In this document: positions 54,842 through 63,420 of the stretch, piece by piece | Position numbering within the stretch: the first letter of the stretch is position 1 | Layout of the letters: each line of letters starts with the position of its first letter | Source of the DNA: Pseudocalidococcus sp964653145 | GTDB lineage: Bacteria > Cyanobacteriota > Cyanobacteriia > Thermosynechococcales > Thermosynechococcaceae | Assembly (NCBI GenBank): GCA_964653145.1 | Contig: CAZZCG010000002.1 | Location: 62,001 to 126,000, forward strand | Length of the DNA stretch: 64,000 nucleotides | Direction: 5' to 3' | Program-made: the position numbers and the translations under genes | The notes under the pieces: generated by a model | Database searches by the model: none | The model's input: only the letters and a program-made list of their open reading frames with translations | Told to the model about the DNA's origin: nothing

Positions 54842-56779
54842 ATGAGCATTCAATACACTCCCCTAGGCGAAGATTTACTTACCTTTCTAGCCGCCGACCG
54901 CCTCAATACTTCGGGCCTAAGCAGTTCGCTCAACACCAGTATTCTGCTCAGTGGTGATTTGTTTGCACCCCAGGCTGGGATATTCACTGCAAATTATGGC
55001 TTTGAGGGGTACATGGGCATTTCGGGGATGAATGGAACTGATGCCGCCTCCCAGCAAATTGCCTTTGACAACAACGTGGCCTGGAATAACCTTGGTGATT
55101 TGACTAGTGCAACGCAACGGGCCTATACATCTGCAATTAGTACCGACACAGTTCAGCGTATTTACGGCGTTGACTTAGAGAAAAACGATAATATTCCGAT
55201 TGTCTTTACCTGGCCCCTGATCCCGACAACGGCGAATCCCTCAGATTTTCAAGTGATCCTCAACACCGGAGCGATTGTTACTCCCGCGATTGCTTCTTTT
55301 TTACCTAATAGTGAATATAACGAACGCCAAACTGTGGTGATTACGGGAGAATTTGGTAATCGGTTAACCCCAGGCCTGGAGGGAGCCATTTATCCGATCT
55401 CAGTAGCCACCGTCTTAGATAGCACCCCTTTAGAAATGTTGGGGGCAAGTGGGCCGGTGAGCGCGGTTGGGTTAACCATAGACAGCTTGAATCCCTATGT
55501 AGAGGGGAATGGCCCTAAACTGGTCGCAGCGAAACTCACCCGCATGAGTAATCTAGGAGAAGGTGCCCCAATCTGGTTAGCGACCAATCAAAACAACAGC
55601 GGCTCAGACCTCTATGGCAACCAGGCCCAGTTTCGTTTAAGGGTTTATACCAGTGCTGGTTTTTCTCCGGATGGGATTGCGAGTCTCCTCCCCACGGAAT
55701 TTAGTCGCTATTTTCGGCTCCAAGCACAGGATCAGAATGGCCAAACGATAAACCTGACCCAAACAGGCATTGACTATGAGATTTCTGGCTTTGGGGTCGT
55801 GCGAGTCGTGGGGTTAGCCGATTTAGCCGCGGCCCAAGACACCTACGATCTCACCTACATCGAAGACCACGACAACTACTACGACATTATTTTGGCTGGA
55901 GATGAAGCGGCAATCGGTCAAATTAAACGGGTGGAAATGCCCTCCGCTGGAAATTACTCCCCTGTCTATAATCCCGGCGGGCCTGGTAATGATCCCGAAA
56001 ATGGTCCCCCTGGCCCTTTCACCGTACCTAGCAGCCCCCACAGCATCAATGTCCAAAATACCCTGCAACAAAGCTCCCAGGTATCCTATGTGGAAGTAGA
56101 TGGCTCGGTGATGCGTAATCCCTTCAGTAGCACTCCCATTGGGCAAAATCTGGGCCTGGCTGTAAAGGATTTAGCTACAGGCCATGAAATTTACAAATAT
56201 GTGGATCCTGATGGCAAAAATTTTTATGGATCATTTCCAGCTGTCACCGATACTGCCACAGACTTAACCTCGCCCATGCTAAATCCCACACCGATTGATT
56301 TAATTGATGCCCGCCCTTTCACCTCAGGCGCGACAGTCACAGTTTCGGGTTCCTATAGTCGAGAAGCTGCCTTTGAAAGTTCAATGGGATTTTATCGGCT
56401 CTTGGACACTAATGGCTCCGTCTTAGACCCCTTAACTGGCACAACCATCTCCCCAGGCGAGGCCGGATATTTAGATGCAGCTTTATCAGCCACAAATCGC
56501 CTGCAAACCTCTGGCTCAACCCTAACAGTGGGGAATTTAGCTACCCAAAGCTTTACTTTTACGATTCTGGGCGGGGAACTCTATGCACCGTTTTTGCGAG
56601 TTAATACGCCTGATCCCAATGGTTTAACCCAAATTGTCTATTTTGCCTTTGGTGCAGCGAATCAAGATAGTCTGAGTCATGGGACAAAATGGGGGCCAAA
56701 TGTAATTGGGTTTGAAGATTTGCTGGGTGGGGGAGATTTTGACTTTGACGATGTTATTCTGCGATTTACCCTATCGTGA
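54842..56779 (+). CDS. DUF4114 domain protein, probably cell-surface or secreted
   Basis: About 645 residues. The C-terminus is a DUF4114 domain ending NVIGFEDLLGGGDFDFDDVILRF, whose acidic loop resembles a calcium-binding site. The rest is beta-rich, Thr/Ser/Asn-rich and low in Lys and Cys, as in extracellular proteins. A Gly/Pro/Asn linker lies near residue 380. No classical signal peptide is present, so type I or other non-classical export is possible. The ATG at 54842 is chosen; a GTG at 54830 is the alternative. The function is unknown. Confidence 0.8.
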   Translation: MSIQYTPLGEDLLTFLAADRLNTSGLSSSLNTSILLSGDLFAPQAGIFTANYGFEGYMGISGMNGTDAASQQIAFDNNVAWNNLGDLTSATQRAYTSAISTDTVQRIYGVDLEKNDNIPIVFTWPLIPTTANPSDFQVILNTGAIVTPAIASFLPNSEYNERQTVVITGEFGNRLTPGLEGAIYPISVATVLDSTPLEMLGASGPVSAVGLTIDSLNPYVEGNGPKLVAAKLTRMSNLGEGAPIWLATNQNNSGSDLYGNQAQFRLRVYTSAGFSPDGIASLLPTEFSRYFRLQAQDQNGQTINLTQTGIDYEISGFGVVRVVGLADLAAAQDTYDLTYIEDHDNYYDIILAGDEAAIGQIKRVEMPSAGNYSPVYNPGGPGNDPENGPPGPFTVPSSPHSINVQNTLQQSSQVSYVEVDGSVMRNPFSSTPIGQNLGLAVKDLATGHEIYKYVDPDGKNFYGSFPAVTDTATDLTSPMLNPTPIDLIDARPFTSGATVTVSGSYSREAAFESSMGFYRLLDTNGSVLDPLTGTTISPGEAGYLDAALSATNRLQTSGSTLTVGNLATQSFTFTILGGELYAPFLRVNTPDPNGLTQIVYFAFGAANQDSLSHGTKWGPNVIGFEDLLGGGDFDFDDVILRFTLS

Positions 56780-56805
56780 TGGCTGACAGGCGGCCGGAAA
56801 AATTT

Positions 56806-57213
56806 CTAGACCGAATTCAAAAATCGCTCCACCAACAGAATAGCCACAATATCATCAATTGGCCGGGGCGGCTGGCGTAATCCTGGGGGTAAGAGTTTGG
56901 TTAATCCTTGCGGGGGGAACATCTGCCAATAGCGATCACGGGCTTCGAGGGTGCTGTTGCGTTCATTGACGGTTTTGATTTCAACTAGCTGAGTCAACCC
57001 CTGCTTAAGTTTGTCCTGCCAAAGTTTCGAGGTGGTTTGATTACCGATAATCAGGGCCTGGATTGGATACTCTCGCAACCATTGGCTGATCACCGTTAAG
57101 GCATTATCAGCTAGGACAATCTCATGACAAATAACCTGTTTTGCATCTGTCATAATCGCTAAACCACATTTATCCCGGCCTGGGTCAAAGCCTAAATAGT
57201 AGCTCTCACTCAC
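56806..57213 (-). CDS. YqgF/RuvX-like resolvase-fold protein
   Basis: 135 residues with an RNase H-like fold. The acidic residues expected for metal binding are in YLGFDPGRDKCGLAI, VNERNSTLEARDRYW and PIDDIVAILLVERFL. The family processes pre-16S rRNA or resolves Holliday junctions; this shorter cyanobacterial group is usually annotated only as resolvase-like. It lies 32 bases downstream of ilvC on the same strand and may share its message. Confidence 0.8.
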   Translation of the reverse strand: MSESYYLGFDPGRDKCGLAIMTDAKQVICHEIVLADNALTVISQWLREYPIQALIIGNQTTSKLWQDKLKQGLTQLVEIKTVNERNSTLEARDRYWQMFPPQGLTKLLPPGLRQPPRPIDDIVAILLVERFLNSV

Positions 57214-57245
57214 AGGCCTGGATACTCGTAGGTCACCTATTGGAT

Positions 57246-58238
57246 TTATTTATTCAACCAGCTAAACATGGCCCGCAGGTCTTTACCGACTTCTTCAATC
57301 GGGTGTTCTGCTTCCCGTCGCCGCATTGCCGTAAAGCCTGGTTTCCCGGCCTGGTTTTCCAAAACAAACTCCCGAGCAAACTGACCTTCTTGGATTTCCT
57401 TGAGGATTTTCTTCATCTCGGCGCGGGTTTCATCGGTGACAATGCGTGGGCCACGGGTAAGATCTCCGTATTCTGCCGTGTTGGAAATGCTATCTCGCAT
57501 CTTGGCCAGGCCCCCTTCCACAATCAAGTCCACAATCAACTTGACTTCATGGAGGCATTCAAAATAGGCCAATTCTGGTTGATAGCCCGCCGCCACCAAG
57601 GTTTCAAACCCAGCTTTAATCAGAGCGGACAACCCACCACACAAGACCACTTGCTCGCCAAACAGATCGGTTTCAGTTTCTTCCCGGAACGTGGTTTCTA
57701 AAATCCCGCCGCGAGTTCCTCCGATTCCTTTGGCATAGGCCATGGCCCGATTACGAGCTTCGCCAGTCGCATCTTGGTAAATGGCAAACAATGCCGGAAC
57801 TCCTTGCCCTTGGGTATACGTCCGCCGCACCAAATGACCAGGCCCCTTTGGTGCAATCATCACCACATCCACATCCGCCGGGGGAACCACCTGGCCAAAG
57901 TGAATATTAAAGCCGTGGGCAAAAGACAAAACCTTACCGGGAGCTAAATTCGGGGCAATTTCCTTGGTGTAAACGTCTTTTTGGACTTCATCGGGCAGCA
58001 GGATCATGATCCAATCCGCCGCCTTGGTTGCCTCTGCCACAGAATGGACAGCTAATCCCTCGGCCTGGGCCGCAGCCGCAGATTTGCTACCAGGATATAA
58101 CCCCACGATCACATTCACCCCGCTATCCCGTAAATTGAGCGCGTGGGCATGACCTTGGGAACCGTAGCCAATAATCGCCACCGTTTTCCCTGCCAGTAAA
58201 CCTAAATCTGCGTCTGTGTCGTAATACATCCGTGCCAT
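57246..58238 (-). CDS. ilvC: Ketol-acid reductoisomerase
   Basis: 330 residues, class I length. Converts acetolactate-type acids to dihydroxy acids in branched-chain amino acid synthesis using NADPH and Mg. The Rossmann motif GYGSQGHAHALNLRDSG is near residue 25. Catalytic acidic residues lie in ETDLFGEQVVLCGG and in the YFECLHEVKLIVDLI helix. GAGGA precedes the ATG. Confidence 0.97.
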   Translation of the reverse strand: MARMYYDTDADLGLLAGKTVAIIGYGSQGHAHALNLRDSGVNVIVGLYPGSKSAAAAQAEGLAVHSVAEATKAADWIMILLPDEVQKDVYTKEIAPNLAPGKVLSFAHGFNIHFGQVVPPADVDVVMIAPKGPGHLVRRTYTQGQGVPALFAIYQDATGEARNRAMAYAKGIGGTRGGILETTFREETETDLFGEQVVLCGGLSALIKAGFETLVAAGYQPELAYFECLHEVKLIVDLIVEGGLAKMRDSISNTAEYGDLTRGPRIVTDETRAEMKKILKEIQEGQFAREFVLENQAGKPGFTAMRRREAEHPIEEVGKDLRAMFSWLNK

Positions 58239-58274
58239 GGTGTTGCTGTCCTCTTCTGTAATTAATTACTACCG

Positions 58275-58550
58275 TTAACGGGCAAACCGACCGCCGCCAC
58301 CAGCTGCTTCCCGCGGGCGTGCCTTATTCACCTTCAGTTGCCGGCCCATCCACTCAGCCCCATCCAATTCCGCAATGGCTGCATCTTCTTCCGCATCAGT
58401 GGACATTTCGACAAAGCCAAACCCGCGTTTACGTCCAGTATCACGATCCACGGGTAAATAGACCTGTTTCACAGAACCGTACTCGGCAAATACGGCTTCT
58501 AAGTCTTCCTGCGTGGCAGTGTAAGAAAGGTTGCCGACATAAATTGACAT
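58275..58550 (-). CDS. RNA-binding protein with one RRM, Rbp type
   Basis: 91 residues. RNP2 is IYVGNL near the N-terminus and RNP1 is KRGFGFVEM at about 41-49. A short Gly/Arg tail (AAGGGGRFAR) follows. Small RRM proteins of this sort are cyanobacterial cold- or stress-induced RNA binders and some guide mRNA to thylakoids; which one this is cannot be told. A long 5' region up to mnmA probably holds its regulated leader. Confidence 0.93.
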   Translation of the reverse strand: MSIYVGNLSYTATQEDLEAVFAEYGSVKQVYLPVDRDTGRKRGFGFVEMSTDAEEDAAIAELDGAEWMGRQLKVNKARPREAAGGGGRFAR

Positions 58551-58810
58551 AATCTAATCTGCTCCAAAGCACATAAGGAAAAGAACGTTGGCCTGTGACT
58601 TCGGAGAGATGCCTGTCCACTGAAACAAAACGACTCTGGAACCGAATTCATGTACCGCCTGAAACATTAGCCAGATATAACTAAGGCGAGTGGCGTAAGC
58701 CAACCCTAACAAAAAATTATAACCAGACATGGGGAGGCACTGCGAAGTCAGAGGGGAAAATGCTAGCTTGGGAGATAGTCTGTAACTTTATGTAAAAGGC
58801 GGCAATTCTT
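58551..58810. other. Divergent intergenic region, probable rbp leader and mnmA promoter
   Basis: 260 bases between the divergent rbp and mnmA starts. It contains GGCTTACGCC-type short inverted motifs near 58684-58702 that could fold in the rbp leader. Cold-regulated rbp genes often have long leaders, but no known motif is certain here. Confidence 0.35.
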
Positions 58811-59926
58811 ATGTCTGCCCTCATCGCCATTGACCCAGGCCCCATTAAGTTCTCCCAACTCTCTCCATCTGAACTAAAAACCCCGATTGTGGTGGGTTTA
58901 TCCGGTGGTGTAGACAGTTCTGTGGCCATTGCCCGGCTGAAACAACAGGGGTTTGACGTGATTGGAGTTACTCTCTGGCTAATGAAAGGCAAAGGACAAT
59001 GTTGCTCAGAAGGAATGGTGGATGCGGCCCGGCTGTGTGAAGAGTTGAGTGTTCCCTACCATGTGGTGGATAGTCGAGATGTTTTTACAGAGAATATTAT
59101 TAACTACCTCGTAGAAGGCTATAGCCAAGGAATTACGCCCCTACCTTGTTCCCAATGTAATCGAATGGTCAAGTTTGGCCCGATGCTCGCCTATGCCCGG
59201 GCCGAGTTAGGCGCGAACCACATTGCCACAGGCCACTATGCCCGAATTTATTTCAATCCTGAAACCCAACGCTATGAACTTTGGCGAGCGGTGGATCAAC
59301 GCAAAGATCAATCCTACTTTTTGTATGACTTGACCCAGGAGCATTTGGCCCACACTGTGTTTCCACTGGGCGAACTCACGAAAGACCAAACCCGAAGTAT
59401 TGCCGCTGATCTCAATCTTCACACGGCTGAGAAGCCGGAAAGCCAAGATTTGTGTTTAGTTGAAGCCCACGGTTCGATGCGGGATTTTTTAGCCCAATAC
59501 ATTCCGCCCCAGGCCGGGGAAATTGTCAATCAGTCCGGGCAAGTGTTGGGCTATCACGAAGGCATCCATAACTATACGATTGGGCAACGGAAAGGTATTG
59601 GCATCGCGGCGGCTGAACCCTTGTACGTTGTGGCTTTAGATACGGAGCGCAATCAAGTTATCGTAGGGCCCCGTCACCAGGCCGAGCAGGCGGAATGTTT
59701 GGTAAGTCGAGTCAATTGGGTCAGTATTGGGCCAACTTCAGAACCGTTTATTGCCCAGGTTCAAGTACGGTATCAAACCAAAGCAATTCCCGCGACGATA
59801 ACTCCCCTTGGGGACAGCTCCCAGGTAAAAATTATCTTTTCTGAGCCGCAATTTGGGGTGACGCCCGGCCAGGCCGCAGTGTGGTATGCGGGAGATCGCG
59901 TGTTAGGGGGCGGGATTATTGGTTAG
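58811..59926 (+). CDS. mnmA: tRNA-specific 2-thiouridylase MnmA
   Basis: 371 residues. Adds sulfur to U34 of tRNA-Lys, -Glu and -Gln. The ATP-pyrophosphatase P-loop SGGVDSS is at 31-37, the first catalytic Cys in LPCSQCNRMVKFGP, and the second in ESQDLCLV. The N-terminus carries about 20 extra residues before the core. The creatininase-family gene follows 32 bases later. Confidence 0.96.
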   Translation: MSALIAIDPGPIKFSQLSPSELKTPIVVGLSGGVDSSVAIARLKQQGFDVIGVTLWLMKGKGQCCSEGMVDAARLCEELSVPYHVVDSRDVFTENIINYLVEGYSQGITPLPCSQCNRMVKFGPMLAYARAELGANHIATGHYARIYFNPETQRYELWRAVDQRKDQSYFLYDLTQEHLAHTVFPLGELTKDQTRSIAADLNLHTAEKPESQDLCLVEAHGSMRDFLAQYIPPQAGEIVNQSGQVLGYHEGIHNYTIGQRKGIGIAAAEPLYVVALDTERNQVIVGPRHQAEQAECLVSRVNWVSIGPTSEPFIAQVQVRYQTKAIPATITPLGDSSQVKIIFSEPQFGVTPGQAAVWYAGDRVLGGGIIG

Positions 59927-59947
59927 CCTTTGATGTTCAGATTGCTC

Positions 59948-59954
59948 AAGAGGG
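59948..59954 (+). promoter_or_regulatory. Ribosome binding site supporting the creatininase start
   Basis: AAGAGGG lies four bases before the ATG at 59959. The frame extends back to 59881 inside mnmA, but only this ATG has a good site and the protein family starts here. Confidence 0.65.
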
Positions 59955-59958
59955 TTTG

Positions 59959-60705
59959 ATGTTACTCCACCTTTCTACCTGGCCAGAAGTCGAAGTTTAC
60001 CTCAAGTCTTCCACCGGAATTATTTTGCCCATTGGCTCCACAGAACAACATGGCCCCACCGGATTGATCGGGACTGATGCCATTTGCGCTGAAGTTATTG
60101 CTAAAGGTGTGGGGGAAGAAGTAGACGCGCTAGTGGCCCCAACAATTAATGTCGGCATGGCCCTGCACCACATGGATTTTCCCGGCAGCATGAGCTTACG
60201 CCCCAGTACGTTGATTTTAGTGATTCGGGATTATTTGGTTGGCCTGGTACGAGCCGGGTTTACCAAATTTTTCTTCATCAATGGTCATGGTGGAAATATG
60301 GCCACCCTCAAAGCCGCCTTTGCTGAAACCTATGTCACTGTGGCTGACCTCAACTTACCCAATGCTGCTCAGGTTCAATGCCATTTAGCGAATTGGTTTA
60401 TGGTGGGGTCGGTAATGAGACTGGCGCGAGAACTTTATGGCGATCAAGAAGGTTCCCACGCCACCCCCAGTGAAGTTGCCGTAACCCAATTTGCCTATCC
60501 CGCAGCGATTAAACAGGCCCCATTAACCACACCGGTTAGTTCCGACCATCACATTTATGGAGCCGCAGATTTTCGTCGCCGTTACCCCGATGGACGGATG
60601 GGATCAAATCCAGGCCTGGCGAACCCCGAGCATGGTCAACGGTTTTATGAGATTGCGGTACGGGAACTTAGTCAGAGTTATCAAAAATTTCTGGCTGTAG
60701 ACTAA
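59959..60705 (+). CDS. Creatininase family metal-dependent amidohydrolase
   Basis: 248 residues. The metal and catalytic residues are visible in PIGSTEQHGPTGLIGTDA, MALHHMDFPGSMS, FFINGHGGNMATL and GSHATPSEVAVTQ. The family includes creatininase, MftE-like and FAPy deformylase (ArfB-like) enzymes; the substrate is undecided. It follows mnmA closely on the same strand and precedes psbI. Confidence 0.88.
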   Translation: MLLHLSTWPEVEVYLKSSTGIILPIGSTEQHGPTGLIGTDAICAEVIAKGVGEEVDALVAPTINVGMALHHMDFPGSMSLRPSTLILVIRDYLVGLVRAGFTKFFFINGHGGNMATLKAAFAETYVTVADLNLPNAAQVQCHLANWFMVGSVMRLARELYGDQEGSHATPSEVAVTQFAYPAAIKQAPLTTPVSSDHHIYGAADFRRRYPDGRMGSNPGLANPEHGQRFYEIAVRELSQSYQKFLAVD

Positions 60706-60784
60706 AGCCCTGTCGATGAACGGGGTGAGGTTTTCCGATATGATGATGCTGTTGCTGCCGTTGAGATAGATTCAACTAAATATT

Positions 60785-60901
60785 ATGGAAACCCTCAAAA
60801 TCACCGTTTATATTGTTGTAAGTTTCTTTGTGCTGTTGTTTGTCTTCGGTTTTCTCTCCAGTGACCCATCCCGGAACCCCAAACGCAAAGATCTAGACTA
60901 G
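60785..60901 (+). CDS. psbI: Photosystem II reaction center protein I
   Basis: A 38-residue protein, too short for standard ORF thresholds: METLKITVYIVVSFFVLLF followed by VFGFLSSDPSRNPKRKDLD. It matches the known PsbI sequence almost residue for residue, including the single membrane helix and the basic SDPSRNPKRKDL tail. PsbI sits beside D1 in the PSII core and helps early assembly. It stands alone between a creatininase-family gene and the DUF3769 gene, with no other psb gene nearby. Confidence 0.97.
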   Translation: METLKITVYIVVSFFVLLFVFGFLSSDPSRNPKRKDLD

Positions 60902-60964
60902 ACAGATCGCGGGGGAGGTTGCACCCTATAGAAGAGCGATGCCGGTGTTTATGTTGACCGCTTT

Positions 60965-62986
60965 ATGCCCTTTTTGCCTCCCCCCAACTTACCGCCCAGT
61001 CCACCGATTGTTGCCGCTGCTCCTCCTGCCCTCGAACCAGGGACATTGGATGACTTGACCGGTGAATATGAAGCAGAGCTATTGGGTCAGGATCTGGCAG
61101 CACAAATTTCAATCCCGCCTAAGTTTGTTTCGCAGCCGATTCCTTGGCAATCCTCTTCAACGCTCCAGTTATCTCAAGCCTCACCACCTCCACAGCCTTC
61201 CACCTCTGGTCCTGGGATACAAACAACTGCGCCTAATATCGAAGCTGAACCCCTAGAAACCTTTGCGGATCGCCAAGAATACGACACGCTTAGACAACTT
61301 TTTAATGCCATTGGCGATGTTTTCATCCGGTTTCGTGAAGCTGAGCTTCAGGCTGATCGAGTACAAACAGATTTAAATGAAAATATTGTCGTAGCTGAGG
61401 GCAATGTAGTCCTCACCCGTGGCGATCAGGTCATTCGCGGAGATCGTCTGGAATATAACTTAATCCTAGATCGTGGCTTCGTGACCCAGGCCAGTGGCGC
61501 CCTGAACGTGGCCCAATCCGAACAGTTTACCAGTTCCCGCGTTTCTAGTCCCGCTCAGCCAACCTTACCGGGGATTCAAGCCGATACCAGTAGCCTTTAT
61601 CCAGAAACAGAGCTGACGGTTGAGCGTCTAAATTTTTCAGCGGATTTCCTTGAATTTGATGGGCGGCGGTGGACAGCAACTAATCTCCGGGTCACCAACG
61701 ATTTATTTTCACCCCCAGAATTAGAAGTTCGAGCTGAAACCGCAACCCTAGAACCATTCTCACCCTCCAATACCCGCCTGATTATGCGGCGCGGCCGATT
61801 GGTATTCGATCAAAACACAGCGGTACCTCTCCTGCGGGAAGAATATGTTTTGGGAGAGCAACGGGAAATCCTGCCCTTTCAATTTGGTTATGACAATGAG
61901 GATCGGGGAGGCTTCTATCTTGCCCGGCGGTTTAATTTGGTCTCAAACGCCACAACTCGTTTAGCCATTGCCCCAGAGTTCTATCTCCAACGGGCGATCA
62001 ATTCTGACTTCAACCTCGCGCAAACCCAAGTTTATGGTGGGACGTTTCAGATTGAACATCGATTTACGCCAACAACCCTACTTCGGGGTTACGGATTAAT
62101 TACAAATCTCGATCCGGGGGAATGGCCAGGCACTTCCCGCGGGAATTTACTTTTGAAACAAGAGTTTAGTCAAGGTTATGCCCTCAATGCCCAGGCCATC
62201 TACCGAGAACGTCTGATTAACGGTTCTTTGGGAGAACAGGAAATTCAAAGCAGTCTTGGGGGAATTTTTGTCTCACCCTTTTTGTTCTTGGGTAATAGTG
62301 GTGTTGTCCTCAATTTCCAGGCCAGTGGTAATTACATTACAGCCAGTAGTGACTTTCCCAATTTAGGACTTCAGCCTGGCCTCGGACGTTTACAAGGGGT
62401 CATTAATGTTTATAAGGAATTTAACATCTGGCGCGGCGAAACCTTAGAGCCAACTCCCCAGGCCGGATTGCGCTACACCCCAACGTTATTGCGGCCCTAT
62501 CTTAACTTTTATGTCAATGGGCAGGGGGTCGGCAGTTACTACACAAGCGGCAATACGCAGCCGTCCCTCCAGGGCACAGCCGGGTTTCGGGGACAATTTG
62601 GCTACCTCAGTCGCAACTGGTTTGATTACACGGGTTTTGACATCGGCTATAGCCAGACCCTGACCAATGGAGGTTCACCGTTTTTATTTGACCGGATTGT
62701 GGACTTTAGCGTTCTCAACGTCGGCGCCCGGCAACAAATTTATGGCCCGTTTCTCGCGGGGATCACCTCGCAAATGAATGTTGACACAGGTCGGTTTTTT
62801 AATACCAACATTTTCTTGGAATATAGTCGCCGCACCTATGGTGTGATTCTGCGCTATAACGCTGACTATGGGATTGCGGGGATTGTCTTGCGCATCAGTG
62901 GGTTTAATTGGCAGGGAAATTCCAATCCATTTGATACACCCAACCTTGGAGTTGTAAATGATGGGGTCATTCGTCCAAATCGCTAG
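60965..62986 (+). CDS. DUF3769 / LptD-like outer-membrane protein
   Basis: 673 residues. The Pro-rich N-terminus (about 1-100) lacks a clear signal peptide. An OstA/LptA-like segment follows (LQADRVQTDLNENIVVAEGNVVLTRGDQVIRGDRLEYNLI). The C-terminal 400 residues alternate polar and hydrophobic residues as in an outer-membrane beta-barrel, ending SGFNWQGNSNPF and a short tail. DUF3769 proteins are the cyanobacterial counterpart of LptD, the lipopolysaccharide inserter. The frame upstream closes at a TAG, so the ATG at 60965 is the only good start, and the missing signal peptide is odd. Confidence 0.83.
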   Translation: MPFLPPPNLPPSPPIVAAAPPALEPGTLDDLTGEYEAELLGQDLAAQISIPPKFVSQPIPWQSSSTLQLSQASPPPQPSTSGPGIQTTAPNIEAEPLETFADRQEYDTLRQLFNAIGDVFIRFREAELQADRVQTDLNENIVVAEGNVVLTRGDQVIRGDRLEYNLILDRGFVTQASGALNVAQSEQFTSSRVSSPAQPTLPGIQADTSSLYPETELTVERLNFSADFLEFDGRRWTATNLRVTNDLFSPPELEVRAETATLEPFSPSNTRLIMRRGRLVFDQNTAVPLLREEYVLGEQREILPFQFGYDNEDRGGFYLARRFNLVSNATTRLAIAPEFYLQRAINSDFNLAQTQVYGGTFQIEHRFTPTTLLRGYGLITNLDPGEWPGTSRGNLLLKQEFSQGYALNAQAIYRERLINGSLGEQEIQSSLGGIFVSPFLFLGNSGVVLNFQASGNYITASSDFPNLGLQPGLGRLQGVINVYKEFNIWRGETLEPTPQAGLRYTPTLLRPYLNFYVNGQGVGSYYTSGNTQPSLQGTAGFRGQFGYLSRNWFDYTGFDIGYSQTLTNGGSPFLFDRIVDFSVLNVGARQQIYGPFLAGITSQMNVDTGRFFNTNIFLEYSRRTYGVILRYNADYGIAGIVLRISGFNWQGNSNPFDTPNLGVVNDGVIRPNR

Positions 62987-63070
62987 CCCCAAACTCGGGA
63001 ATTTTGCTAATAACCATCGCTCCCCAGCTTACTGTCTCTGAATTCATCAACACATGGAGGACAATCAATC

Positions 63071-63382
63071 ATGATTCCTGGAGAACTCATTCCTGAACCT
63101 GGGGAGATAGTCCTAAATCAGGGGCGAGAGACTGTGACCCTAAGTGTAGCCAACCAAGGGGATCGGCCGATCCAAGTGGGCTCCCATTTCCACTTTTATG
63201 AAGTCAATCGAAGTTTAACCTTTGACCGTAACCAGGCCTGGGGGATGCGCTTAGATATTCCCGCTGGCACCGCAGTCAGATTTGAACCTGGAGACACGAA
63301 ATCAGTTCAACTTGTGGCCATGGGCGGTAAACGGGAGGTCTATGGATTTAATGGATTGGTTTCTGGCCCCTTGGATGCCTAG
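63071..63382 (+). CDS. ureB: Urease subunit beta
   Basis: 103 residues, normal length. MIPGELIPEPGEIVLNQGRE, VGSHFHFYEVN and AVRFEPGDTKSVQLV are the family blocks. UreB has no active-site residues of its own; it is structural in the UreABC complex, which hydrolyses urea with nickel. GGAGG lies ten bases before the ATG. Neither ureA nor ureC flanks it, unlike most bacteria, though separate ure genes are known in cyanobacteria. Confidence 0.95.
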   Translation: MIPGELIPEPGEIVLNQGRETVTLSVANQGDRPIQVGSHFHFYEVNRSLTFDRNQAWGMRLDIPAGTAVRFEPGDTKSVQLVAMGGKREVYGFNGLVSGPLDA

Positions 63383-63420
63383 GCCGTCCCTCAGAGATGG
63401 TGAGCCCGTGGTGTTGTCAG

